From assembly GCA_020351025.1 (NCBI GenBank), contig CP070728.1:1187258-1227931 (forward strand): a stretch of 40,674 bases of DNA. The letters are read 5' to 3'. The first letter of the stretch is position 1. Every line of letters begins with the position of its first letter. Both the position numbers and the translations under genes were made by a program. The notes below the pieces were generated by a model. It was given only the letters and a program-made list of their open reading frames with translations, searched no databases and was not told the DNA's origin. This document shows, piece after piece, positions 11,010 through 20,890 of this stretch. This DNA is from Planctomycetota bacterium (GTDB lineage Bacteria; Planctomycetota; Phycisphaerae; Sedimentisphaerales; Anaerobacaceae).

Positions 11010-11324
11010 CTTTCCCTTAAATTAAAATCAGCAGACATTTCTTTTGCCACACAAAAAGGCCGGGATATTTAGCCGTGTTTTTTGATAGTCTCTTGCCAGT
11101 CAATCACTTGCAAGCGAATCTCCTTTTTTCAACAGGTCCCCGTCAATATGATAGTCGAGATACGGTAATGTTTTATTACAAAAAAACTTAATTTTTCCTT
11201 GCAAAGGTTTGGGCATCGCTGCAAAATGGGTGGGTATTCTATAATTAAACGGATATTCTTCAAGGATGAAGTTTATGCGCGTATCAGACAAAGGGGGGAT
11301 GGTAATTTGATTGGAGGCCGAGAA
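11010..11324. other. Intergenic region before the TPR lipoprotein gene
   Basis: No gene is supported here. An open frame continues upstream of the lipoprotein start to about 11199, but it lacks a ribosome site and would bury the signal peptide. A perfect TATAAT lies at 11240-11245, about 80 bases before the chosen ATG, without a good -35 box at normal spacing. It is the likeliest promoter for the next gene. Confidence 0.4.
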
Positions 11325-12026
11325 ATGAGGGTCAAATTGCAATTCGTTGGCCTTATCTTTGTAATTTTTGGCTTATTACTGAGTGGTTGCACCTTACCTG
11401 GGGGCATAAAAATCGGCAAGGGACAGAAGGCGGATGAGGTTAAGATTACACCAGAGGAGAAGAAAAAGGCCAAGTTATTGAAGTCAATCGACCGTAAATT
11501 TGAAAATCCGGAAGCACATTACGAGCTTGGCCGGTTGTATCAGGCTGATGGGCTGTGGGCGCGCGCTCTGCATCATTATGAAATTGCTTTGAATTTCAAC
11601 CCTGTTCACCGGCAGGCCCAGGCAGCAAGGATAAAAGTATTGATGGATGGCGGTGATATGACCAAGGCGGAGCTGTTGGCAGAGGAGTATATAAGGCAGG
11701 CATCCAGTTCAGCGGCGGCTTCGCTCCAGCTTGCTCTGGCGTTTCAGGACCAGGAGCTTGATGAGTATGCCTTGACTTGTTATCAGCAAGGGCTTCGTTT
11801 GGCACCGAGTTCTGCGAAGATAAACCGGCAGATAGGGTACTATTATTTAAGCAGGAATGAGACAACCCTGGCACGGGAGTATTTGACGCGTAGTTTCCAG
11901 CTTAATCCCAATCAGCCGGAGGTGGCAGGTGAGTTAGGCAGGCTCGGTGTGCCTGTTAGAATTCCCCGAAAGACCGAGAAGAGCACGAAGAAGCTGGACA
12001 AGATAGTAGAGCAGTCGGAAAAATAG
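11325..12026 (+). CDS. TPR-repeat lipoprotein
   Basis: A 233-residue protein with a clear lipoprotein signal peptide: MRVK, then a hydrophobic core and a lipobox LSGC, so it should be lipidated and membrane-anchored after export. The mature part holds about four tetratricopeptide repeats (for example AHYELGRLYQADGLWARALH, ASLQLALAFQDQELDEYALT and INRQIGYYYLSRNETTLARE), then a lysine-rich tail. TPRs mediate protein-protein contact; a role in envelope or secretin assembly is possible but not shown. I chose the ATG at 11325 because GGAGG at 11313-11317 precedes it at good distance and the signal peptide then starts at residue 1; a TTG at 11199 would add 42 unlikely residues. A strong terminator follows 30 bases after the stop. 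Confidence 0.85.
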   Translation: MRVKLQFVGLIFVIFGLLLSGCTLPGGIKIGKGQKADEVKITPEEKKKAKLLKSIDRKFENPEAHYELGRLYQADGLWARALHHYEIALNFNPVHRQAQAARIKVLMDGGDMTKAELLAEEYIRQASSSAAASLQLALAFQDQELDEYALTCYQQGLRLAPSSAKINRQIGYYYLSRNETTLAREYLTRSFQLNPNQPEVAGELGRLGVPVRIPRKTEKSTKKLDKIVEQSEK

Positions 12027-12056
12027 GTCTTTGACGTTTATAGATGGGTTTTTGTG

Positions 12057-12100
12057 GCCCTGTGGCGAAAGGATGCGCTGCGGGGCTTTTTTATTTTTAT
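12057..12100 (+). terminator. Rho-independent terminator
   Basis: GCCCTGTGGCG (12057-12067) pairs along all 11 positions, with three G-T pairs, with CGCTGCGGGGC (12076-12086) across an 8-base loop. It is followed by TTTTTTATTTTTAT. It lies 30 bases after the lipoprotein stop codon. This is the clearest terminator in the window. Confidence 0.85.
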
Positions 12101-12363
12101 GGTTTTGTTGCGGCAGCCACAAAAATGTTGTTGCGTAATGTTAGGGGGGAACGAATAGGGTTTAGTGTGTGGGGCAGGGAAATCAAAGAGCAAAATTACA
12201 ATACAAAAAACAAGAAGGTTTTGAGATTGCTTCGTGATGCTGGCACTGACGGACTCGTGGAACGAGGTATGGTGGGGGGATTTAGACTTGAGAAATTAGA
12301 TTTTGGCGGGTGTGTGGAAAAAATGTCGAGACAAAAGGCGGAGGAGAAATTAAATTATTCCCT
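12101..12363. other. Leader region before the GT-C/TPR gene
   Basis: A 107-codon plus-strand frame (12044-12367) crosses this stretch, but it starts inside the terminator, resembles no family I recognise and has no ribosome site, so I do not call it a gene. The sequence is G-rich. A GGAGGAG at 12340-12346 is 17 bases before the next gene's ATG, farther than usual. I saw no well-formed promoter. Confidence 0.4.
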
Positions 12364-14601
12364 ATGAGAAACACGCTGAGTAGATACAGGAATATTTTGG
12401 TTTGTGTTATTCTGGCGGGGGTGACGGTTGGGGTTTATTGGCAGGTTCTGTATAACGATTTTGTCAATTACGATGACCCGGTATATGTTACTGAGAATAA
12501 GCATTTGAAGGAAGGTCTTACGTGGCAGGGGGTGGTCTGGGCGTTTACGAGCGAGCGGGCGGACAACTGGCATCCGGTTACTTGGCTGTCGCTTATGCTG
12601 GACTATGAGGTGTTTGGTTTGGATGCGAGGGGTTTTCATATAACGAACCTGGTGATTCATATAGTCAATACGCTGCTTTTATTTTTGTTTTTGCGGGAGG
12701 TGACGGGTGCGTTCTGGCGGAGCGGATTTGTGGCGTCGGTATTTGCGCTGCATCCTTTGCACGTGGAGTCAGTGGCGTGGGTGGCAGAGCGTAAGGATGT
12801 ATTGAGTGCGATGTTTTGGTTTTTGACGATGCTGGCGTATGTAAGTTATGTGAGGCGGGGCGGCGTGGTACGATATGCAGGTTTATTATTGCTTTTTGCT
12901 TTTGGTCTTATGGCGAAGCCGATGCTGGTGACTTTGCCATTTGTTCTGCTTCTTTTGGACTATTGGCCTTTATCGAGATTGCGTGTTGAGAGATTGTCTG
13001 GTTCGGATGTTGAGAAGGGGGAGGGCTTATTGAAGCTTTTTTTGGAGAAGGTTCCACTTTTTGTTCTGGCGGGAGTGTCGAGTGCAATAACGCTGATTGT
13101 TCAGCAGAGAGGGGGTGCGGTAATAGCTTTAGAGAAGCTGGTGTTTGGTAAGCGAGTTGTTAACGCACTGGTTTCTTATTTGATGTACATAGTAAAGACG
13201 TTTTTGCCGACACGTCTTGGGGTATATTACCCATACACCGGCGAGTTGCCTGTATGGCAGGTTATAGGTGTGGTATTTCTGTTGGTGTTGGTGAGCGTTT
13301 CGGTGGTTTTTTTTCGGCGGAGGTATTTAGTTTTTGGTTGGTTTTGGTATGTAGGGACGCTTGTACCTGTGGCTGGTTTTGTGCAGGTGGGCAGTCAGGC
13401 TCGTGCGGACAGGTATATGTATATTCCGATGACGGGCTTGTTGGTTATGGTTGGGTGGGGGGTTTGTGAACTGGTCGGCAGACGGGGATGGCGGAGGGTA
13501 TTTGCAGCGTTTGTGTCGGGAGTCTGGATTTTGGTATTGATAGTTTTTACGTGGTTTCAGGTTGGGTACTGGCAGAACAGTTATACTCTTTTGACACATA
13601 CAGTTTCGGTGACGAATGATAATTTTATAGCTTATTTGAATCTTGGTAATTATTTTGCCAAGGAGAGGAAGGAGGCGGGAGAAGCGATTGGCTACTACAG
13701 GAAGGCGATTCAGATTCATCGCAAGTACGTTGATGCTCACTATAATCTTGGGATAGCGCTTGGTCTGGAAAAGAGGTACGACGAGGCTATTGAGGCGTAT
13801 AAGAGGGTGCTTCGATTGAGAGAGGAGCATTGGCGTGCACGACTTCGCTTGGCGGATACACTGGTTAAGAAGGGACGGCTCGAGGAGGCGATAGAGCAGT
13901 ATAGCAGGGTTGTTGAGATTAAGCCGAGGCATGCTGAGGTGCATAACAATTTTGGTTTGGCCTTGGTGAGGAAGGGAGACATTGATGAAGCGATCAGACA
14001 TTATGAGAGGTCTCTCGATATAAGGCCTGATTCGGTTGAGGTACTGAACAATTTAGGTAATGCGCTTGTGAAGCAGAAGCGATTTGAGGAGGCTGTTTTG
14101 TATTTGAAGAAGGCTTTGAGTCTGGATGCGAGTTTTTTCAAGACATATTATAATCTTGGCAATGCGTTGCAACAGATGGGTCGAATTGATGAGGCGGCTG
14201 AATATTATCGAGAAGCAGTCCACCTGAGGCCTGATGATGCCGATGCGCACTACAGATTCGGCTTAGTTCTCGACCGACCGGAGGAATATGATGAGGCTGT
14301 GGAGCATTATCAAAGGGCAATCAAGTTAAAGCCTGATTTTGCGGAGGCTCACTATCAGGTGGGGGTACTGTATGCCGAGCGTAACGAGCTTGATAAGGCG
14401 ATAGAGGAGTTTCGCGAGGTTTTGCGTATTTATCCTGATGATGCGGATATGCACTGCAACGTGGGCGTTTTGTTATCTCAGAGGGGCAGTATCGATGAGG
14501 CAATAGAGGAATTTCGTACGGCATTGCGTTTGAATCCTGCTTTTTCTAAGGCTCGAGAGCAGTTAGAGGCTGCGCTGGCGAGGAGAGCGGCTGGGGAGTA
14601 G
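12364..14601 (+). CDS. Membrane glycosyltransferase (GT-C, TMTC-like) with C-terminal TPR repeats
   Basis: The N-terminal ~420 residues hold about ten hydrophobic segments. They carry the motifs of the TPR-linked GT-C family related to eukaryotic TMTC O-mannosyltransferases: an acidic pair in NYDDPVYV (D37-D38, first extracytoplasmic loop), WHPVTWLSLMLD, and HPLHVESVAWVAERKDVL (130-147). The C-terminal part (about 425-740) is a run of eight or nine TPRs (for example AHYNLGIALGLEKRYDEAIE, HNNFGLALVRKGDIDEAIRH and YYNLGNALQQMGRIDEAAEY). The likely job is transfer of a lipid-linked sugar to an exported protein bound by the TPRs; substrate and sugar are unknown. The ATG at 12364 directly precedes the first membrane segment. 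A GTG at 12310 is possible, because GGAGGAG lies inside that extension and 17 bases from the ATG. Confidence 0.8.
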   Translation: MRNTLSRYRNILVCVILAGVTVGVYWQVLYNDFVNYDDPVYVTENKHLKEGLTWQGVVWAFTSERADNWHPVTWLSLMLDYEVFGLDARGFHITNLVIHIVNTLLLFLFLREVTGAFWRSGFVASVFALHPLHVESVAWVAERKDVLSAMFWFLTMLAYVSYVRRGGVVRYAGLLLLFAFGLMAKPMLVTLPFVLLLLDYWPLSRLRVERLSGSDVEKGEGLLKLFLEKVPLFVLAGVSSAITLIVQQRGGAVIALEKLVFGKRVVNALVSYLMYIVKTFLPTRLGVYYPYTGELPVWQVIGVVFLLVLVSVSVVFFRRRYLVFGWFWYVGTLVPVAGFVQVGSQARADRYMYIPMTGLLVMVGWGVCELVGRRGWRRVFAAFVSGVWILVLIVFTWFQVGYWQNSYTLLTHTVSVTNDNFIAYLNLGNYFAKERKEAGEAIGYYRKAIQIHRKYVDAHYNLGIALGLEKRYDEAIEAYKRVLRLREEHWRARLRLADTLVKKGRLEEAIEQYSRVVEIKPRHAEVHNNFGLALVRKGDIDEAIRHYERSLDIRPDSVEVLNNLGNALVKQKRFEEAVLYLKKALSLDASFFKTYYNLGNALQQMGRIDEAAEYYREAVHLRPDDADAHYRFGLVLDRPEEYDEAVEHYQRAIKLKPDFAEAHYQVGVLYAERNELDKAIEEFREVLRIYPDDADMHCNVGVLLSQRGSIDEAIEEFRTALRLNPAFSKAREQLEAALARRAAGE

Positions 14602-14786
14602 AATTTAGAGATAGATGTGGTCTGCCGAGATGGCAGATGAAAAGGTGTGTTGTTTGGATTTTGGCAGGTGGGGGCTTATTTGAGTTTTATGTCATAAGTT
14701 TGTTTTTAGCAGGTACTTGCGCTAATATGGTCTTGTAAGTGTATATTTGGCACGCTATTTGCTATGTTACAGGAGGTTTAGAGAAG

Positions 14787-15194
14787 ATGGTATTGGAGTT
14801 ACCAAAATTTGTTGAGTTCAACGTTGTTGCCAGCGAGGCGAACTGGGCGTGGCCTGCGGCGTTGCGAGATATATTTCGGCCAAGAGGTGTTAACCTGCTG
14901 GTGGCGAGGGACCCGGGCGAGTTTGTCGGTATTATCGAGCGAAGACGGATACATACAGCGATTGTGGATATGGATTCTGAGACCGGTGGTCTTGCTGTGG
15001 TGAGGATTATTCGGGTTGATTATCCGCTTTTGCCGTGTATTCTATTGACGAGTGGAGCGGGAGAGACTTTGCTTGGCAGGGCGCTGAAGCTGGATGTATT
15101 CAGCGTGATTGATAAGCCGGTGGATATGTGTATTTTGCGGGAGCAGTTGAACCGGCTTTTTGTAAAAAGATACAATAGTGAGATATTCAAATAA
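14787..15194 (+). CDS. Stand-alone response-regulator receiver-like domain
   Basis: A 135-residue single-domain protein with the receiver-domain pattern: a phospho-acceptor candidate D61 in HTAIVDMDSETGGL, the switch residue in CILLTSG (T88), and the conserved lysine in VIDKPVD (K110). The acidic pair normally found after the first strand is absent (the strand reads NVVASEANW), so metal binding and phosphorylation may be weakened or lost. There is no output domain. AGGAGG (14771-14776) supports this ATG over an upstream one at 14739. A possible promoter TTGCGC-N17-TGTATA lies at 14717-14745. It sits 65 bases before groES on the same strand, so it may share regulation with the chaperonin. A small hairpin (14621-14637) lies further upstream. 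Confidence 0.7.
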   Translation: MVLELPKFVEFNVVASEANWAWPAALRDIFRPRGVNLLVARDPGEFVGIIERRRIHTAIVDMDSETGGLAVVRIIRVDYPLLPCILLTSGAGETLLGRALKLDVFSVIDKPVDMCILREQLNRLFVKRYNSEIFK

Positions 15195-15259
15195 GTTAAA
15201 AGTTAAGATTTAGAAGTCAAGAGTAATGAAAGAGGTTTATTTGAAAGGAGCAGTAACAG

Positions 15260-15550
15260 ATGAGAATTCGACCATTGGCAGATAAGGTGTTAGTGGCGCG
15301 ACTTGAAGCGGAGATGAGGACGGCAGGCGGGATAGTTTTGCCGGACAGCGCCAAGGAGAAACCGCAGAGGGGCAAAATAGTGAGTGTTGGTGAGGGGAAG
15401 ATGCTCGATGACGGGACGCGAAGGAAGATGCAGGTGAAGAAGGGAGACACGGTGCTGTTTACGAGCTATGCGGGGACGGAGGTGAAGATAGGCGGCAAAG
15501 ATTATTTGATTATGGATGAGTCGGATATTATGGCGGTAATTGAAAAATAG
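15260..15550 (+). CDS. groES: Co-chaperonin GroES
   Basis: The 96-residue lid of the chaperonin. It begins [20 protein letters not shown] and contains [18 protein letters not shown], the mobile loop that binds GroEL, then GKMLDDGTR and [15 protein letters not shown] near the end, all standard for the family. AAGGAG lies 9 bases before the ATG. groEL follows after 47 bases. No CIRCE inverted repeat (the HrcA site usually in front of groES) is visible in the 65-base gap upstream, so heat-shock control must use another route or a promoter before the receiver gene. Confidence 0.97.
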   Translation: MRIRPLADKVLVARLEAEMRTAGGIVLPDSAKEKPQRGKIVSVGEGKMLDDGTRRKMQVKKGDTVLFTSYAGTEVKIGGKDYLIMDESDIMAVIEK

Positions 15551-15591
15551 CGTATAGCTTTTAGCGAATACACTGATTAAGAAGGAGATAG

Positions 15592-17220
<1,629 letters not shown>

Positions 17221-17287
17221 TTCCGTCGCTCGTGCCCCGTGACTTGTGGATTAAGCAGGCTATGTGCATGAGATTTAAGGGATAGTT

Positions 17288-17617
17288 ATGAGTTTCAGGT
17301 TTTATGCAGATGCCATATCTCAAGCGTCGAGGCGTGTTGCAGGGATGATATTTGTATTTGGGCTGGTGCTGATTGGTTTTGGTTTTATGATATACTTTTT
17401 GCCGCGGCTTTTTGCGACACTTGCAGCGGTGGTATTTTTTGTTGTGGGAATTGGCTGTTTAACTACAGGCGTTAAGATATTTCTGGCACAGAAAAAATTA
17501 GACCAAATCAATTCCAATGATTTACAGGGCCATAGCCCATTTTGCCATAAGCCTCAAAATGGGTTCCGAGAAAATGTTCAAATCCACAGCAAGGAAGAGG
17601 AAGACTACGATATATAA
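17288..17617 (+). CDS. Small two-helix membrane protein, unknown function
   Basis: A 109-residue protein with two hydrophobic segments (about 19-37 and 42-66), joined by the short turn PRLFA. A charged cytoplasmic-type tail ends in KEEEDYDI. I do not recognise a family. AAGGGA 5 bases before the ATG supports translation. The tail region (from about residue 80, HSPFCHKPQNGF) is encoded by a perfect 9-base inverted repeat and reads unlike the rest, so the C-terminus may have been changed by a small insertion. The gene lies 67 bases after groEL and ends 12 bases from the convergent 1039-residue gene. Confidence 0.6.
   Translation: MSFRFYADAISQASRRVAGMIFVFGLVLIGFGFMIYFLPRLFATLAAVVFFVVGIGCLTTGVKIFLAQKKLDQINSNDLQGHSPFCHKPQNGFRENVQIHSKEEEDYDI
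17536..17563. repeat. Perfect 9-base inverted repeat inside a coding tail
   Basis: CCCATTTTG (17536-17544) and CAAAATGGG (17555-17563) are perfect complements with a 10-base loop. They lie within the C-terminal codons of the small membrane protein, about 55 bases before its stop. No T-run follows. It could be a small mobile palindrome or a structure near the meeting point of two convergent genes. Confidence 0.5.
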
Positions 17618-17629
17618 ACAATCCGGTGA

Positions 17630-20600
17630 TTAGTGTTGCTGCTGGTTGGTGTGTGTCGCTTTAAGTGACAACAGTCGCTTGCTAATACGCTCAGCAATGT
17701 CTTTTTGCCCTGTCGAAGAGGCGATGTCAATCGCCTTTTCAGCAGTGGCTATAGCATCAGCGAGCCGACCGGCAGCGGCATAGGTTGATATCAAAGCGTC
17801 CAATATCTGAACTTGCTCAAAACTGACAAGTTTAGAAGCCATCGCCTGTTCATACTCTGTAATGGCCTTATCGAACTGCCCGAGCCTGAACAGAGTAAAA
17901 CCCAGGTTGAAGTGCGCCTCTGATTTTTCAGGAGCAATATCTACAGCCTGCCGGGCAGCAGACAAGGCCCCCTGCATGTCGCCCTTACTACTTATAGCAC
18001 TTGATTTGATAATCCAGGCGATAGCTGATTTGGGATGTACCTCGAGTATGCGATCGGCCAGAGCCAGGGCATTGTCTGTATCGCCAGCGAGTACCATTTC
18101 TACACCATCCAGGAGAAGGGCTTTCTCGACCCCTGCTCTGCCATGTAGCAGAGCCGGGTTGTCCGGCAAAACACTCAAGCCTTCCACGCTGTACTTCAAC
18201 TTGTCCAGGTCGTTAGTAGAACCACATGCCATAAACAGGTAAGTCGAAGCCTCACGAAGCTGCTGATAACCTTTAAGCCACTTGCTTTTTTCCTCTTCGC
18301 TGAAGCCGGTCCAGTCGATATGGTCATAAACAGAATTGGTTCTAACATCCATAACAAATTGCCTGAATATCTGCCATTTGGGCTCCTTACTATCTGTATT
18401 AAACTCAACGAAGGGGAAATAGTCGCTGTTTATGGAGAAGTCGGTAATATGCTTGCTTAAATCGTTTTCGTCGCCAATGTAACAGCTCAAAACATCCATA
18501 CTTTTATATATACCTATTTCTGACAGACTATTGCGTACACCGTCTTTGAGTAGTTCATTTTCTATATGCTTTAATGAAAAATATTGCTGCTGCTCTGAGC
18601 CGACTATCACAACCAACGGTGCCGGATTAGTAGTCAAGTACCACAATGTGAAGTGGGGGAAAACTTCCATTGCTGTGCCAATTATGCTTTTTAATACAGA
18701 GGCTGACATATCATACGTTGGCAACCATGAGAGAAACAACCCTTTGTTCTTATTCAATCGCTGCTTGGCACTTTCAAAATATTCTTTCCCATAAAGGGAA
18801 GCGTTTTCAGCAAAATCCCTGGGGTGAATGGCATCATTAACGATTACATCATAGTTGCCGTCCATCAGATGAATATAGTTTTTCGCATCCATATAAATCA
18901 TATTTACTTCATCATCCAGTTTGTCTCCTAAGTTAATGTGTCTGAAAAACTGCAAAGATACCTCAACTACTTCAGGAGCAATCTCCACACAATCCACCCT
19001 CTCGAGCTTGTGCTGAGCAAGACAAGCCGTGGTCTCGCCTGAACCAAACCCAACTGACAGAACCTTTTTGGCATCAGTTTTGAGCAGGACACCCAAATGC
19101 CCGAGTATTTTCTGGTCACCGCGCAGTGCATAACGATCGCCTGCTATGCTCTGGCCCGACGAATGCATATGTAAAGAGTCATCCTTTAAATCTCTATGCA
19201 CGGATACTGTTGCGGTAACACCCTCTTTCATCGACAGAAGTACAAAGCCTTTCGGAAGGTTCGGTCTTAACTCAACCATTGTATTGAACAAATCTGAAGG
19301 TGCTTTCACGGTATATACAGTCACAAAAACAGCTACCCCCAAAAGCGCCCAGCGTCCAATAATTTTCGAGTTGTGAGCAAACAACAGCCACATAATGCCG
19401 GCAATCCATACCCCAATCAAACTAAGAATTGCGATGGAAAACTGCAATCCTAACAATGGTATAAGGACAAAGCCAGTTACAATACCACCTGTCACAGCAC
19501 CTATCGTATTTACTGCATAAGCTGTTCCCGTGGATCGTCCCACCTTATGCATGTGATTAGCCCATGCCTGCAAAGCTATCGGGAAACCTATGCCCATAAT
19601 GATGGCAGGTACCAGGAACAGAAATACACTCTGGACAAGCGGCTCAGCAGTATAAGAAGAAACCGGCATATGGGAGTATATTGTCTCAAATGCCCGCTTA
19701 ACATACGGCATAACTGTTGAAGTCCAAAATATCAGCAACGAGAGATAAAAAGAACCGCACAATCCCAGCAGAGACAAAGTTACCGCAAATCCGGCAGCCG
19801 GTCTTTTCAAGCGTATAGCCAGTCTGCTGCCGATACCAGCTCCGATAACGTTTCCCAGCAGATAAACAGTGAGTACTGCGGAGAACACATAAGTAAAGCC
19901 ACCGAGCAGATGAACGATGCTGCGCATCCAAAGCAGTTCATAGCCTATGCTTATCAGGCCACTCATAAAGAAAGCGAGAATCAATAGAAAGAATTTGCCA
20001 TCTGTCTTTTTTGCCTCAACTACATGAGTGCTTTCTGCTGCTGCAGCAACGGCGGGCTGTGGTTCATCTGTAATCATGGAAAAGCGGGATAATGCCCATC
20101 CACCACAAGCCACCAGAAGATTTAGAACAGCTGCGGTGTATAATGCCCCCATAACCCCAATGGCACGGACTAAAATAAAACCGGCCAAAAAGCAGCCAGC
20201 CGCTGCTCCAAGAGTGTTTAGTGCGTAGAGTCTGCCTACTAAATGACCCGCTTGCTTCTCGATCGCGGTAACGAATCTACCCAAGAGTGGTAAAGTACTG
20301 CCCATCAGCATCGACGGCACAAGCAATACCATAGCCGATATTATCACCTGGACAATTAGCAACTGTGTATGGGTAGGATTATATGCCCGATAGAACCAAA
20401 TATAAAAGGTATCGGCAAGTTTCAGTGCCCACGGTAGAGATAGCGCCGAAATTGTTACGAGTGTTTCCAATAAAGCATATAACTTCAGGCGCCTTCTGAC
20501 ACGATCGCAATACCGACTCATAATCAGAGCACCAAGCGCCAAGCCTCCCATAAATACCGATACCACAATACTCGACGCATAAACAGTGTTGCCAAGCGTC

Positions 20601-20749
20601 AGCTTCAGCAGTCGCACCCACACAACTTCATCGATCAGAGAGCATGCTCCTGAAGTAAAATAAATCAGCATTATCCAGTTGACACTTGCTTGCCTGGAAA
20701 TAGTAAGGTTAGAACTGTTCGTAAACCGCATACTACCTAATCGAGACAT
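17630..20749 (-). CDS. Membrane-bound spermidine-synthase-like protein with TPR tail
   Basis: A 1039-residue fusion. Residues ~22-490 hold many transmembrane helices with an MFS-like look (for example SLIDEVVWVRLLKLTLGNTV, then GGLALGALIMSR; a second half repeats LLGNVIGAGIGSRLAIR). Residues ~555-700 are the SAM/aminopropyl-transferase fold of spermidine synthases: LSVGFGSGETTACLA, CVEIAPEVVEV, YDVIVNDAIHP and ASLYGKEYFESAKQRL. Residues ~870-1030 form several TPRs (for example AHFNLGFTLFRLGQFDKAIT). Such fused proteins are common in sequence data but their reaction is mostly unknown; true polyamine synthesis is not shown. The plus strand here is A/C-rich (42 of 60 bases at 19381-19440), the reverse of the neighbouring minus-strand mur genes. 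It ends 12 bases from the convergent small membrane gene. Confidence 0.8.
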   Translation of the reverse strand: MSRLGSMRFTNSSNLTISRQASVNWIMLIYFTSGACSLIDEVVWVRLLKLTLGNTVYASSIVVSVFMGGLALGALIMSRYCDRVRRRLKLYALLETLVTISALSLPWALKLADTFYIWFYRAYNPTHTQLLIVQVIISAMVLLVPSMLMGSTLPLLGRFVTAIEKQAGHLVGRLYALNTLGAAAGCFLAGFILVRAIGVMGALYTAAVLNLLVACGGWALSRFSMITDEPQPAVAAAAESTHVVEAKKTDGKFFLLILAFFMSGLISIGYELLWMRSIVHLLGGFTYVFSAVLTVYLLGNVIGAGIGSRLAIRLKRPAAGFAVTLSLLGLCGSFYLSLLIFWTSTVMPYVKRAFETIYSHMPVSSYTAEPLVQSVFLFLVPAIIMGIGFPIALQAWANHMHKVGRSTGTAYAVNTIGAVTGGIVTGFVLIPLLGLQFSIAILSLIGVWIAGIMWLLFAHNSKIIGRWALLGVAVFVTVYTVKAPSDLFNTMVELRPNLPKGFVLLSMKEGVTATVSVHRDLKDDSLHMHSSGQSIAGDRYALRGDQKILGHLGVLLKTDAKKVLSVGFGSGETTACLAQHKLERVDCVEIAPEVVEVSLQFFRHINLGDKLDDEVNMIYMDAKNYIHLMDGNYDVIVNDAIHPRDFAENASLYGKEYFESAKQRLNKNKGLFLSWLPTYDMSASVLKSIIGTAMEVFPHFTLWYLTTNPAPLVVIVGSEQQQYFSLKHIENELLKDGVRNSLSEIGIYKSMDVLSCYIGDENDLSKHITDFSINSDYFPFVEFNTDSKEPKWQIFRQFVMDVRTNSVYDHIDWTGFSEEEKSKWLKGYQQLREASTYLFMACGSTNDLDKLKYSVEGLSVLPDNPALLHGRAGVEKALLLDGVEMVLAGDTDNALALADRILEVHPKSAIAWIIKSSAISSKGDMQGALSAARQAVDIAPEKSEAHFNLGFTLFRLGQFDKAITEYEQAMASKLVSFEQVQILDALISTYAAAGRLADAIATAEKAIDIASSTGQKDIAERISKRLLSLKATHTNQQQH

Positions 20750-20890
20750 ATTTAATGCCCACTTTTACTCCTACCTATAACACATCCAACCCTGATTAAT
20801 ATCAACGAAAGCCATTCTGATAGTATATATATAGCAGAGCTAATGGTCAGCATTTTTTCCCTGGAACTTCAATTCAGGTATGTCCGAGAA

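Noticed and set aside
12044-12367. 107-codon plus-strand frame between the lipoprotein and the GT-C gene
   Set aside because: It begins inside the strong terminator, has no ribosome site, resembles no family and overlaps the next gene's leader.
14621-14637. TCTGCC / GGCAGA hairpin after the GT-C gene as a terminator
   Set aside because: The stem is only 6 pairs and no T-run follows.
15195-15259. Possible CIRCE (HrcA) operator before groES
   Set aside because: No TTAGCACTC-N9-GAGTGCTAA-like inverted repeat is present in the gap.
17230-17260. TGTGGATTA near groEL as a DnaA box
   Set aside because: One mismatch, isolated, and no other box beside it; expected by chance in a window of this size.
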